In this document: positions 51,593 to 60,700 of the stretch, one piece after another
Layout of the letters: the number at the start of each line of letters is the position of its first letter
How positions within the stretch are numbered: position 1 is the first letter of the stretch
Source: Ligustrum vulgare
Taxonomy: Eukaryota > Streptophyta > Magnoliopsida > Lamiales > Oleaceae
Direction: 5' to 3'
Assembly: GCA_963555705.1 (NCBI GenBank)
Contig: OY743176.1
Span: 40,470,497-40,534,496, forward strand
DNA: 64,000 nt
Position numbers and translations under genes: made by a program
The notes under the pieces: model-generated
The model's input: only the letters and a program-made list of their open reading frames with translations
What the model was told of the DNA's origin: nothing
Databases searched by the model: none

Positions 51593-52110
51593 TGACAGAA
51601 TTTCCAGAAATAAAATTTGACAAACAAATAATAGAAAATATTAATCTACCAGTAGGATCTTACCAAATAAAAGGAGCTAATACAACAATGTTTCAACCAT
51701 TAAGCTCATGGGGAGAATCTGATGGATTTCTTAACATGCAATTAAATTGGATAAGTGCTTTTTTATGGCAAACATATAAAAACATAAATTTACAAGATAA
51801 ATTACCCGTTGAAGAATTACAACAATTAAATATACAGGATATGAATATCAAAGAAAAATTACAAAACATTCAAAATAAACTAACAATACAATTCAAAAAA
51901 TTAAAAGAAATGATAGGAGAAGTTAAAAATATAGATGAAGAAATCTTAAAAGAATTCCAAAGAAAATCAGGAGAATTAATTAATCAAGATAAAATTGGAG
52001 TAATTATAGAAAAAATAGATAAACTAAACGAGAAAATAAGAAAGAATGAAAATGAGAAAATCTTATCAATAGAAGAAAAAACCAAAAAAGTTAGAAATAA
52101 AAATAGATGA
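51592..52110 (+). CDS. Viral ORF with coiled-coil C-terminus (172 aa)
   Basis: Starts at the TAATG overlap. The N-terminal 70 residues (QPLSSWGESDGFLNMQLNWI) are globular-looking. Residues about 85-165 form a long heptad-like Lys/Glu/Ile coiled coil. It ends in ATGA shared with the next ORF. Chained overlaps of this kind are typical of caulimovirid polycistronic RNA translated by leaky scanning or reinitiation. A role as virion-associated or transmission protein is only inferred. Its first residues MTEFPEIKFDKQ resemble those of the ORF at 58,920 (MTEFRIIKFNYQ). Confidence 0.6.
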   Translation: MTEFPEIKFDKQIIENINLPVGSYQIKGANTTMFQPLSSWGESDGFLNMQLNWISAFLWQTYKNINLQDKLPVEELQQLNIQDMNIKEKLQNIQNKLTIQFKKLKEMIGEVKNIDEEILKEFQRKSGELINQDKIGVIIEKIDKLNEKIRKNENEKILSIEEKTKKVRNKNR

Positions 52111-52367
52111 TATGTATGACAGACTATTTAAGGTACAAAAAACTCAAAAATCAAGAGTATAAAATGTCAATAAGTGAATATATTGAAGATCTAAAAATAT
52201 TAATAAAATCATTAATAAGTGACGTTCAAGAAGTAAAAAATGAATTGAAAGAAGTAAGAAATGATATAAATATACTAAAACTAGAGATTAGAGAATTCAA
52301 AGAAAATAATAAAAGCAAAGATAAGAAAGTAGACAAAAAATTCATGAAAAAGAAATACTTAGAATAG
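52107..52367 (+). CDS. Viral coiled-coil ORF, virion-associated-protein-like (86 aa)
   Basis: It overlaps the previous stop. Residues about 20-75 are a regular coiled coil (LISDVQEVKNELKEVRNDIN), followed by a Lys-rich tail, the plan of caulimovirid virion-associated proteins. The stop at 52,365-52,367 may be premature, because a neighbouring frame is open from about 52,343 to 52,552 and continues in similar composition. Confidence 0.6.
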   Translation: MICMTDYLRYKKLKNQEYKMSISEYIEDLKILIKSLISDVQEVKNELKEVRNDINILKLEIREFKENNKSKDKKVDKKFMKKKYLE

Positions 52368-52414
52368 GAAAGAAACATTATGAACAAGAAAAAATTATAA
52401 TAGAAGCAGGAAGT

Positions 52415-52552
52415 ATGGATGATGAATTTAGGAAAAACATATTACCAAAAATATTAGAAGAAGAGTTAGAATTACAAAAATTTATAGAAAAAACTTTAGG
52501 AAAATTAAAAGCTGAAGAAAAAATTGAAGAAGACCGAGACAAAAATGAATGA
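52415..52552 (+). CDS. Viral 45-aa ORF between coiled-coil ORF and coat ORF
   Basis: ATG at 52415, TGA at 52550-52552, with residues such as MDDEFRKNILPKILEEELEL. Its end overlaps the coat start (52,545). The frame is open upstream to about 52,343, so this may be the C-terminal part of the preceding gene displaced by a frame shift. Confidence 0.4.
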   Translation: MDDEFRKNILPKILEEELELQKFIEKTLGKLKAEEKIEEDRDKNE

Positions 52553-53888
52553 AGAATTAGATTTGCTTATAGAAAATTTTGATCAATTAACCATAGAAAA
52601 TTTTGATGAATACCAAGTTTTAATGAATACTGGAGGAGCACCTAACCCTGCTCCTATAAGAACTTCTAAACAAGAATTACCAGATCCAGATGAAAGTTAT
52701 GCACCCTTATATAGTAAACCACACCGAAAATATTATGATAGAGTCAGAGATAGACAACCACCTAGAGAAAATAAATATAAAGATAAATTTGAACCAAATA
52801 ATAATTATGATAAACCTATTAATCATGGGGGAACAAAATTAGATTTGGATTGTAAAATAGACACTAAAAAAGCCTTATTAACTTGGGCATATTCAATGAT
52901 ACTATTCTTTTTATACAATAAAGATGATACATGGGAAAATACTGATAGAATGATAAATTTTTTAGTAACATCTTTTGAAGGACATGTTAGAAATTGGTGG
53001 GAAGGAATAAGTAGTGATACGAAAGCATTAATAAGAAGAAATGTACAGACGGAACTAATAAAATCAGATAGAAAGGGAATAGAAAAATTAGTAGATTATA
53101 TTGCGGATGAATTTTTAGGAGAAAATTGGATAAGTAATTATGAAGCAGAATCAATAAAAGAAAAAGATAATGCAAGAGTAAGATTAATAAATTTAACAAT
53201 ATGTGATATGTGTAAAATCAAATAATATACTTGTGAGTTTAAAGAATACTATTATGTCCAATTTTATAGTAATGAAAATCAAGAAGTATATAAAAATATG
53301 TATTACAATAAATTACCAGGTTCATGGGGAATATACTTTAAAATAGAATTTGAAAAATTTATTAGAGATAACCCTGGAACACCTAGAACATTAGGATCAA
53401 GGATAAAATTCATATTTGAAAGATTAGCATATATATGTCAACAAAGACAATTATTAAAGAAATCAGGAAAATTAACCAGAATATGTTGTGAAGATATGGA
53501 AAAACCTACCCAATGGGGATGTAACCCTGAAAGAAGAAAAAATAATAACAAAAGAAAATATAAAAATAGAAAGTTTAAAAAATTCAGAAACTTCAGAAAA
53601 AAATATATAAAGCCTAAGAGAAGATATTACAAAAGAAGATATAATCCAAATAAAAGACAGAAAAATAAAACTTATAAGAAAGACAAAAGTCAATGTAAAT
53701 GTTGGAATTGTGGAGAAATGGGGCATATAAGCCCTGATTGTAATAAAAAGAAAGTTAAAATATTACAAAAAGAATATCTAGAAATAGAAAGTGAACTAAG
53801 TGAAATATCAGATATTGAAGAATACTATGACTAAGAAGTCTATATAAGTGAAACGGATTCAGAAAATGATGAATCAGAATCAGAATAA
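52545..53888 (+). pseudogene. Viral coat protein-like ORF with CCHC knuckle, two internal stops
   Basis: ATG at 52,545 overlaps the preceding stop. The same frame runs to about 53,888 but is cut by TAA at 53,223-53,225 and TAA at 53,832-53,834. The N-terminus is acidic. The central capsid-like region has LVTSFEGHVRNWWEGIS. After the first stop comes a Lys/Arg-rich stretch and the zinc knuckle CWNCGEMGHISPDC (about 53,698-53,740), then an acidic tail (SENDESESE). An acidic-basic-CCHC-acidic plan is standard for caulimovirid coat proteins, which bind the genome. Confidence 0.82.
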
Positions 53889-55194
53889 AGAAATAGAAGA
53901 AATAGAAGTAAACAAGAACATAGATAAACAAGAATATGAAGGAATAGAATGTTATGGATTAAAGATAACTTTTGATAATAATAAGTTTAGAAAGATACAA
54001 AAATTATCTTTAGATTTGAAAATAGGAAAATGGAAAATACTAGATAGAATATGGAAAAGAGAAAAAGTAGTAATAAATGAATATCATAAAATTGAAAGGG
54101 CAATAGATGTTAGAACCACTCAAGGAACACACAAATTAAATCTTTTAACAAAAAATACAGTTTCAGAATTATTAACAAATATCAATAGAAAACAAAGTGA
54201 AAAGATTCAATATGTTTACTTAGCAGGTATCCAAATAATGTTTAAATCCCTATTTAGAGAAGGATTAGATTCACCTTTAACTGTAAGTTTACATGATGGA
54301 AGAATTATAAATTTAAAAGACAGTCATTTAGGAACAGTGGAAGGAAATCTAGCATATAAGAAGCTAATATTTACATGTTATCCAAAATATTGTATATCGT
54401 TAAAAGATAGAAACTTTAATGAAGTTTTAGGACTACATTTCAAATTACATAAGGATGACATAATGGAACCAGGAGATAAAATTATGACTATAGAATACAG
54501 AGCATTATACACATTTACTAATTCTAATTATGGAAACATTTATTCTAAAAAACCATATATTGAAATTCATAAAGAATGTAAAGACTTTGGTAAAGCCGTA
54601 GAACCAGATAAACAAATAAGTTTAGTCCCAAGAAACTATGAACTTACTATAACAAAAAATAAACCAGAAATTATAGAGTTAAGAGAAGAAGAATACCCTA
54701 ATAATAACATAACATTTGAAGATGGCAGATTAATTAGGAGATCAGCAAGTTTACCAAATAGAAAACAATTAGGAGAAACTAGTAATACAAGGGAAATAAA
54801 ACTTAATAGAAATGCTGGAAATATGAAAATCGAAGGTGAGTATTTCAATGGAATAGAACATATAAAAGGATCCAATATATTAATTGACACAGGAGCTAGT
54901 GAATGTCATATAGCTTCAAATAGAAATAAAGGACTAATATCTCATAGAACTGATCCATATAGATATATAAATTTTGATGGACAAGTACATATGACTGAAC
55001 TTGAAGTAAAAGTACCAATAAAAATAGGAGGAATAAATCTCTTAGTACCATGTCATGTAGATAATAGTATGGTAAATCCTCATGTATTATTAGGAATGAG
55101 CTTTCTAGATGGACTAGAAGATTATAGTATAAAACGTGAAGGATTATATATAACTCATAATGATCAAACTATACTATGCAGAAAAGCTGAATAA
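53866..55194 (+). CDS. Viral movement protein fused to a retropepsin-like domain
   Basis: The frame is open, from ATG 53,866, overlapping the coat tail, to TAA 55,192-55,194. Residues about 55-250 are a 30K-superfamily movement protein (KIQYVYLAGIQIMFKSLFRE, PLTVSLHDGRIINLKDSHLG), which in this family forms tubules or opens plasmodesmata. Residues about 340-430 carry a second module: LIDTGASECHIAS and VLLGMSFLDGL, a retropepsin active-site loop and C-terminal LLG motif. A second protease follows directly in the next ORF. This ORF shows no lesion. Confidence 0.8.
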   Translation: MMNQNQNKEIEEIEVNKNIDKQEYEGIECYGLKITFDNNKFRKIQKLSLDLKIGKWKILDRIWKREKVVINEYHKIERAIDVRTTQGTHKLNLLTKNTVSELLTNINRKQSEKIQYVYLAGIQIMFKSLFREGLDSPLTVSLHDGRIINLKDSHLGTVEGNLAYKKLIFTCYPKYCISLKDRNFNEVLGLHFKLHKDDIMEPGDKIMTIEYRALYTFTNSNYGNIYSKKPYIEIHKECKDFGKAVEPDKQISLVPRNYELTITKNKPEIIELREEEYPNNNITFEDGRLIRRSASLPNRKQLGETSNTREIKLNRNAGNMKIEGEYFNGIEHIKGSNILIDTGASECHIASNRNKGLISHRTDPYRYINFDGQVHMTELEVKVPIKIGGINLLVPCHVDNSMVNPHVLLGMSFLDGLEDYSIKREGLYITHNDQTILCRKAE

Positions 55195-55734
55195 ATGAAT
55201 AACCAAATGAGTTTTCCATTAGCCGTTTATATACAAATTACAATTGTTGAAACAAATATAACAACATGTGCATCAATTGACACGGGAAGTGATATAACAA
55301 TATTCAAAAGTTTCTTAATAAAATCATGGAATACTAATGGAAAGATAAAAATTACAGGAGTAACGGGAGAAAGTACTCATATAATTAATAGTGCTGATAA
55401 AGTAGATATAATACTTGGAAGTAAACAAATAGTTGTAAATAAAATATATAATTATAACAAATTAGAATGTGATATATTACTAGAAAATGACTTTATACAA
55501 CAATTTCAATATTATAAACAAAATAATTATATGATAATGTTACAAACACCTTGTGCACATTTACTAAAAATACCAAGAGAATTTAGACCTTACAGAATTC
55601 AGCCAACACAGCATGGTGATAAATGGGAGAAAAAACCAATTATACAAAATGAAACAAAAACAAAAAATAAAAGAATAATGTATAAAAAAGCCTTAAAAAC
55701 GAACATACAAACAAATATGGGAAAAAATCATTGA
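55195..55734 (+). CDS. Viral aspartic protease ORF
   Basis: Begins at an ATG right after the preceding TAA, in the same frame. Active site SIDTGSDITIF at about residues 28-38; the usual LLGN motif near residue 100 reads LLEND, a Gly-to-Glu change. Its position directly before RT is that of the standard caulimovirid protease. The frame ends at 55,734, while the RT frame opens from about 55,700 in the next frame, so a frame break lies in the A-rich stretch around 55,690-55,710. Confidence 0.75.
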   Translation: MNNQMSFPLAVYIQITIVETNITTCASIDTGSDITIFKSFLIKSWNTNGKIKITGVTGESTHIINSADKVDIILGSKQIVVNKIYNYNKLECDILLENDFIQQFQYYKQNNYMIMLQTPCAHLLKIPREFRPYRIQPTQHGDKWEKKPIIQNETKTKNKRIMYKKALKTNIQTNMGKNH

Positions 55735-57106
55735 TCAACTAGAAAAGATTTGTGGAGAAAATCCATTATTATTCTGGAAACCACATCATCTAAAAGCTAA
55801 AATAGAATTAACAGAAAATGTTATTATAAGAGTTAGACCAATGATGTATACCATACAAGATACACAGGAATTTAAAACTCAGATAAAAGAATTACTTAAC
55901 CAAAAATTAATCAGACCTAGTAATGGACCCCATAGTAGTCCGACTTTTATGGTCATGAAACATTCTGAACAAAAAAGAGGAAAAGCTAGAATGGTGATAA
56001 ATTATAAAGAATTAAATAAATATACTAAATTTGATGGATACTTTTTACCAAATAAAGAGGAATTAATAAATCTTGCAAAAGGAAAGCAATATTATTCTAA
56101 ATTTGATTGCAAATCAGGATTTTGGCAAGTAAAAATGGAAGAAGATAGTATTCAATATACAGCATTTAGTACACCCCAAGGTAAGTATGAATGGATGGTT
56201 ATGCCATTTGGTTTAAAAAATGCACCACAAATATATCAAAGAAGAATGAATAACATATTTAGAAAATTTAATGAATTCTTAATTGTCTATGTCGATGATA
56301 TATTAATATGTTCTAATAATAAAGAAGAACATAGAAACCATTTAATGAAATTTATAAATGAATGCAAAAAAAAAGGAATTGTTCTTTCAAAAAATAAAGC
56401 TATAATAGAAAAACAAGAAATTGATTTTCTTGGATTATCAATAGATAAAAGAGGAATAAAATTACAAACACATATATCTAAAAAGATAGAAAGTTTTCCA
56501 GACAAATTAGAATCAAAAGAACAAATACAAAATTTTTTAGGATGTTTAAATTATGCAGAAGGATTTATTGAAAATCTATCAAAAAAGAGACATAAAATTC
56601 AAATTTTACTCAGAAAAACAAATACAAAAGGATGGAGTAATGAACATACAGAAATTGTCAAATCACTAAAAGAAGAATGTAAAAATTTACCAAAATTAAG
56701 ATTACCAGATGAAAAAGATAATCTGATAGTTAATACTGATGCCTCGGATAAGTATTGGGCAGCAATATTAAAAACAGATCTTAATGAAATTTGGAGATAC
56801 TCAAGTGGAACGTTTAATCAAGCAGAAATAAATTATACTACTCATGAGAAAGAACTATTAGCAATTATCAGAGGAATAAAGAAATTTTCATTGTTTTTAT
56901 TATCTAAGAAATTCATTGTTGAAACTGATAATTCTCAAGTTGCAGGTTTAGTAAAAAATAAATTACCACCAGAACCTCAATATAGAAGGCTCCATAGATG
57001 GCAAGCATATTTGGCATTTTATAATTTTGATATAGTTCATATTAAAAGTGTTAATAATTATCTTGCGGACTTTTTAAACAGGAATATTGAATTTGCAGAT
57101 GGATAA
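55703..57106 (+). pseudogene. Viral reverse transcriptase-RNase H
   Basis: The frame is open from about 55,703 to TAA 57,104-57,106, and the first internal ATG is at 55,841. RT: PSNGPHSSPTFMVMK, KFDCKSGFWQVKM, MPFGLKNAPQIYQR and the catalytic YVDDILIC. RNase H: VNTDASDKYWAAIL, THEKELLAII, FIVETDNSQV and NYLADFLNR give the catalytic acids. No stop lies within the domains. It is listed as a pseudogene only because it is cut off from the protease by the frame break upstream. The last codons overlap the next ORF start (ATGGATAA). Confidence 0.9.
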
Positions 57107-58184
57107 TATCAAAAGATCCCTGATAGACGCCAAAAAGCGAATGAACTTCCTCATGGAGGAAGCTGAAGATATAAAACTTGGAATTGAACAACTTGCAGAA
57201 ACTCTCCAAGGAAGTTTTAGGCAATTAATGGAAATCTCAACATTTCATCACAATTATACTAAAGAATTGAGCGATAACATAATTGAGATTGAATCTCAGT
57301 TTGAATCGTTGATTACCAAACAGGCTGATACCAAACAGGTTATACCAAAAATACAAACAGGTACATCTTCTGGAAGCAGTGGTGGACCAACAATTAAAAG
57401 AGATAAACCAAGTCCCAAAAAGTTGTTATAAATGAAGCCAGTCCTCGAAAAATCACAATCAATGCCAAAGATGAACATACAAGGGTAGTCAGAATTCGTG
57501 TTGAAGAGGAAGATGATTCCCCTTTTTTACCAAAAGAAAACGAATATAAAACCACTGTTGAAGTTATATATGAACTTCAAGAATGTGATTTCTATTACAT
57601 TTCGTCTGGAGACCATGTATACCCACGATTGATCGTTACCCAGGGAGGAGATCCCTTCATGACAAAAATGGCAGCTGATTATGGATTCTTGGATCTGATC
57701 TATCTAGGAAAAGATCTAAAAGAAATCGAAAAATTTGATGATATACTAAAAGGAGAAATTTCAAAGTTTGCTCAAGGAAGATCCATATATTTAAAATTTT
57801 ATTCAATCAGTCCTGAAATTGATGGAAGGATATATTATCCTGCTGAGCATATTATCACGATTGGGTATGTTGCTCGAAATTTTCAAATTGAAGTTGGAAA
57901 AAATACCAAGCCAGTACCAAACATTACAAGATCATGGTTTAGATCCTGAAGGGTGTTGGGAATTAAAGTTCTCTACAACATTGCCAAAAATCTGTATGAA
58001 AAAAAAATTCAAGTGCATATGCCAGTATAATGGATGGACCCTACTCACTAATGGAGGAAAAGAAAAATCAACAATCCTGCAAGAATACATCAATAAATTT
58101 GACACTCATCAAATCCATGGAAGCTTTGCCACTTTGCAAGAGGCATGCATAGTCAGAAACTGCCCCACATGCCAAAGGAATTGA
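57099..58184 (+). pseudogene. Viral transactivator/viroplasmin-like ORF, two frame breaks
   Basis: Three open segments in successive frames: 57,099-57,431 (110 aa, coiled-coil N-terminus), about 57,430-57,949 and about 57,940-58,184. The last has paired Cys (CICQ, CPTC) around GWTLLTNGGKEKSTILQEY and IHGSFATLQEA, weakly like the viroplasmin/RNase H1 N-terminal fold found in caulimovirid transactivators. Position after RT and before the promoter supports that role, which in known viruses is translation reinitiation and inclusion-body formation. Confidence 0.6.
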
Positions 58185-58460
58185 TGGACAGGTGGAAGCC
58201 ACTTGATGGATCTGCTTCACATGCCAATAAATTGATGGACAAGTGGAAGATATTCAATAGATCTACTTTAATTCAACAATGCAGAATAATGTAGGGGCCA
58301 TACCAAGACCAAAAAAGAGAAGGATAAGTGTCCCTATAATGTAAGGGTCATGTGATGTAATAAATAATAGAGGGACAGGTGTGTCCTTAGGTGAAAAAAA
58401 AGTTGTAAAATTGTTAGGACAATGATGTAAGCAGTGATGTAATTGTGTCCAATGTAGTAT

Positions 58461-58468
58461 TATAAATA
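58461..58468 (+). promoter_or_regulatory. Viral pregenomic RNA promoter (TATA box)
   Basis: TATAAATA lies after the transactivator-like ORF, the usual place of the caulimovirid pregenomic promoter. TGATGTAA words about 20 and 50 bp upstream resemble activation-sequence motifs. The start site would fall near 58,490. Confidence 0.75.
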
Positions 58469-58587
58469 GAGGCCTCCGGGCTAATTGAAAGACAGAACTC
58501 ACTTGAGCACTCAGTTTGTGAGAAAGCCAAAAATCTTCTGTCTTTGAAAAATTCTCTTATCAATCTTGTTTCAATCTTCATATTATC

Positions 58588-58593
58588 AATAAA
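58588..58593 (+). terminator. Viral poly(A) signal
   Basis: AATAAA about 100 bases after the predicted start site. In a circular genome it would be skipped once and used on the second pass, giving the terminally redundant RNA known in this family. Confidence 0.6.
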
Positions 58594-58919
58594 ATCTCAA
58601 TCTACTTATCAAATTATGATGAGTTTCTAAATTCTTGTCTTCTAAATCCTGTTTCCAAGAAGAAGATATATTATTAAGAAAACTCCCTACACTCTGTCCT
58701 AAAATATTTTCCATCTAAAACTTTATACAGTGAAGGCATCCATGTTTAGCTAATAACCCGTGAAGGCAGGAAGCCATTGAAGGGTGTGGAGCAGAAACCT
58801 ATAAGCCTGAAGGTTACTAACAATAGAAGGAAAATACAAAGGTACTGAGAACAGGAAAAGATGTTAGTATTCTTAATATATCTATCTTTACGGAATTAGG
58901 AGGAAGAAGAGTTTTTAAC
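58594..58919 (+). other. Viral leader
   Basis: Non-coding stretch between the poly(A) signal and the first downstream ORF. It contains a repeated GTGAAGGCA (about 58,731 and 58,759) and GAAGGGTGTGGAG-like words. A stable long hairpin is not obvious by eye. Confidence 0.4.
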
Positions 58920-59273
58920 ATGACAGAATTCAGGATTATTAAATTTAATTATCAAAACAGTCCTTATAATGATGAACACCATAGCATAATTGAACTTTTA
59001 TTCATGTATAAACAGTTTACCAGACCTAATAATGAAATAAAAAAGTTATATCATGTATATATGCCATGTTTGTTAGTTATCTTTCCGACATTAAAAAGAA
59101 TATTAGGATTAGAAATTGCAAAATCAATTATTTATTTTTGGCTTGATAGTGATAATACTGAAATAAATAATGAATTATATTTAGGATATGTGTTTAGCAG
59201 TGATAATGATTATGACCCTGTAATAGATTATGACAGTGATGGAAGGGATGAATCTTTCTTTACCAGTTTTTGA
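58920..59273 (+). CDS. Viral small ORF (117 aa, unknown)
   Basis: First ORF after the leader. Middle part has a hydrophobic helix (YMPCLLVIFPTLKRILGLEI); the C-terminus is acidic (DYDPVIDYDSDG). Its start MTEFRIIKFNYQ echoes the 51,592 ORF. No family recognised. Confidence 0.55.
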   Translation: MTEFRIIKFNYQNSPYNDEHHSIIELLFMYKQFTRPNNEIKKLYHVYMPCLLVIFPTLKRILGLEIAKSIIYFWLDSDNTEINNELYLGYVFSSDNDYDPVIDYDSDGRDESFFTSF

Positions 59274-59664
59274 AAATCTTAATATCATGAATAATAGTAA
59301 TTATATCATGAAAAAACCCAGAACTAAAAGAGGTCCATATAAAGTTCAAAAGCATATCAAAAGTAAAAAAGGTATTGAATATGAAAATGAAATTGATAAA
59401 ATAGGATACCAAGAGCAACTATATGCATCACAAGAGATATTAAAAAGTTTTAAAGAAAATTTGATAGAAAACTTTGCTAGAGATACTGTAAGATCTATAA
59501 TGGTACAAAATATTCAAGATATAATTGATAAATTAGAAAAGAGAAAGAAAAGTATTTCAAAATATAATATACCATTTGAACCAAGCATAGATATTATGGC
59601 TGATATAGATATTATCAATTCTCAGACATTGATAGAGTTTGAAAAATTACTTGAAAATTTATAA
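59230..59664 (+). CDS. Viral small ORF (144 aa, unknown)
   Basis: Starts in the end of the previous ORF. It may truly begin at an inner Met (59,287), after the overlap. Basic N-terminal stretch (KKPRTKRGPYKVQKHIKSKK) could bind nucleic acid or act as nuclear localisation signal; the rest is helical. Ends at 59,664, just before the first of the two paralogous ORFs. Confidence 0.5.
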   Translation: MTVMEGMNLSLPVFENLNIMNNSNYIMKKPRTKRGPYKVQKHIKSKKGIEYENEIDKIGYQEQLYASQEILKSFKENLIENFARDTVRSIMVQNIQDIIDKLEKRKKSISKYNIPFEPSIDIMADIDIINSQTLIEFEKLLENL

Positions 59665-59686
59665 ATTATTTATCTTTGTGTTTATA

Positions 59687-59899
59687 ATGCTTGGATATAC
59701 TATTGAAGGATTAGACAATTTGTTAGATAGGATAACGGAAAAAATAGATAACATTATATCTCAATTAATAGATATGGATGAATCATCTGAACAATATTAT
59801 ATACTTTTAGAAAATCATGATCAATACATTATAGATTGTTCTGATATATTACAACTTAAAATAGATTTAGAAAATAAAATAGTAACAAATACAGTCTAA
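59687..59899 (+). CDS. Viral paralogous small ORF 1 (70 aa)
   Basis: From ATG 59,687 it reads MLGYTIEGLDNLLDRITEKI and continues as a helical, acidic protein. The longer open frame from 59,639 has no ATG needed upstream. Strong internal likeness to the next ORF (GYTIEGLDNLL shared exactly, and a matching SSE.Y..LLE..(E/D)QYI.D block) shows a tandem gene duplication. Confidence 0.6.
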   Translation: MLGYTIEGLDNLLDRITEKIDNIISQLIDMDESSEQYYILLENHDQYIIDCSDILQLKIDLENKIVTNTV

Positions 59900-59905
59900 A
59901 CCTAA

Positions 59906-60127
59906 ATGCCAGGGTATACAATAGAAGGACTAGATAATCTTTTAGAAAAATTAAGAGATAAAATGGAAGATATTAAACATCAAATGGAAAATGAAAATAT
60001 ATCTTCTGAAGAATACAATAAACTTTTAGAAAAGTACGAACAATATATTGCAGATTATTGTATTTTACTAGACCAAAGAATGGAATTATACCAGAAAATT
60101 TTGTATAATAATTTACCAACCCAATAA
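59906..60127 (+). CDS. Viral paralogous small ORF 2 (73 aa)
   Basis: Starts six bases after the stop of its paralogue: MPGYTIEGLDNLLEKLRDKM. Same length class and motif order as ORF 1, with diverged intervening residues, so both copies were under constraint after duplication. Coiled-coil-like. Function unknown. Confidence 0.6.
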   Translation: MPGYTIEGLDNLLEKLRDKMEDIKHQMENENISSEEYNKLLEKYEQYIADYCILLDQRMELYQKILYNNLPTQ

Positions 60128-60130
60128 TCT

Positions 60131-60532
60131 ATGAATACTTTACAAACATCAACATCTAATAACTGTGAATATAAACTATATTTAGATAATAAAGAAATTT
60201 CATTTTTATCAATTATTGTTGAAAAATCTAAAAATATATATTCTGTTGGACAATCTAAACTAAAAGAGATATACGAAGATATTGACTATGCAATCCTAAA
60301 TAGAATAGAATTTAATTATGTTGAAACAGCAAAAAATATAAATACGGTTCATAAAATTATAGAAGAATATGAAGATATAGAAGAAGAAGTATCAGAAGGA
60401 ATAATGTTAGGATATATAACTAAAAAAGATCATCCTAAATCTTTTGAAAAATTATTACAATATAGAATATTTTTAGAAGAACTTACAAGATTAAAAAATA
60501 TAAATATAACCAGAAGTACTGAATTAAATTAA
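60131..60532 (+). CDS. Viral small ORF (133 aa, unknown)
   Basis: Starts three bases after the previous stop. Contains YLDNKEISFLSIIVEKSKNI and a Glu-rich helical middle (IIEEYEDIEEEVSEGIMLGY). Last ORF of the viral block; in the circular genome it would sit just upstream of the primer site. No family recognised. Confidence 0.5.
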   Translation: MNTLQTSTSNNCEYKLYLDNKEISFLSIIVEKSKNIYSVGQSKLKEIYEDIDYAILNRIEFNYVETAKNINTVHKIIEEYEDIEEEVSEGIMLGYITKKDHPKSFEKLLQYRIFLEELTRLKNINITRSTELN

Positions 60533-60564
60533 CCTGACTAAGTTTGGGGATATACCCTGCAAAT

Positions 60565-60700
60565 TAAACAGTCCTTTTCATTAAGGGTAATTTTGACATT
60601 TCAACAGAAGGATCTATTTTACTAAACTTATTACATACCAAACCTATTTAACTAAAAACCCCTTTAAAAAAAGGTAATATTCAGTAAATAGTATTTAGTT
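60565..60700 (-). repeat. Right flank inverted-repeat-like segment of the viral insertion
   Basis: Counterpart of the left flank segment, in opposite orientation. See that entry for matched words. Confidence 0.4.

Larger units (their letters stand above)
50881..60540 (+). mobile_element. Endogenous pararetrovirus (Caulimoviridae), near genome length, decayed
   Basis: A continuous block of strongly A-rich plus-strand coding DNA starts at a tRNA-Met primer site and carries coat, 30K-type movement protein, retropepsins, RT-RNase H and a transactivator-like ORF. A TATA promoter with a downstream poly(A) signal and further small ORFs follow. There is no integrase and no LTR, so it is not a retrotransposon. 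Order coat - movement - protease/RT - transactivator is that known for cavemo- and solendoviruses, whereas badna-, tungro- and caulimoviruses put movement before coat. Length about 9.7 kb is at the top of the family range. At least two in-frame stops and three frame breaks make the copy defective. Confidence 0.9.

Noticed and set aside
57296..57478. Minus-strand ORFs in the viral block (also at 52,987, 53,472, 54,636, 56,287)
   Set aside because: Antisense of A-rich viral coding sequence, where T-rich complements are often stop-poor.
50881..60540. Viral block as a Ty3/Gypsy LTR retrotransposon
   Set aside because: There is no integrase or LTR pair, and a 30K movement protein and a transactivator-like ORF are present.
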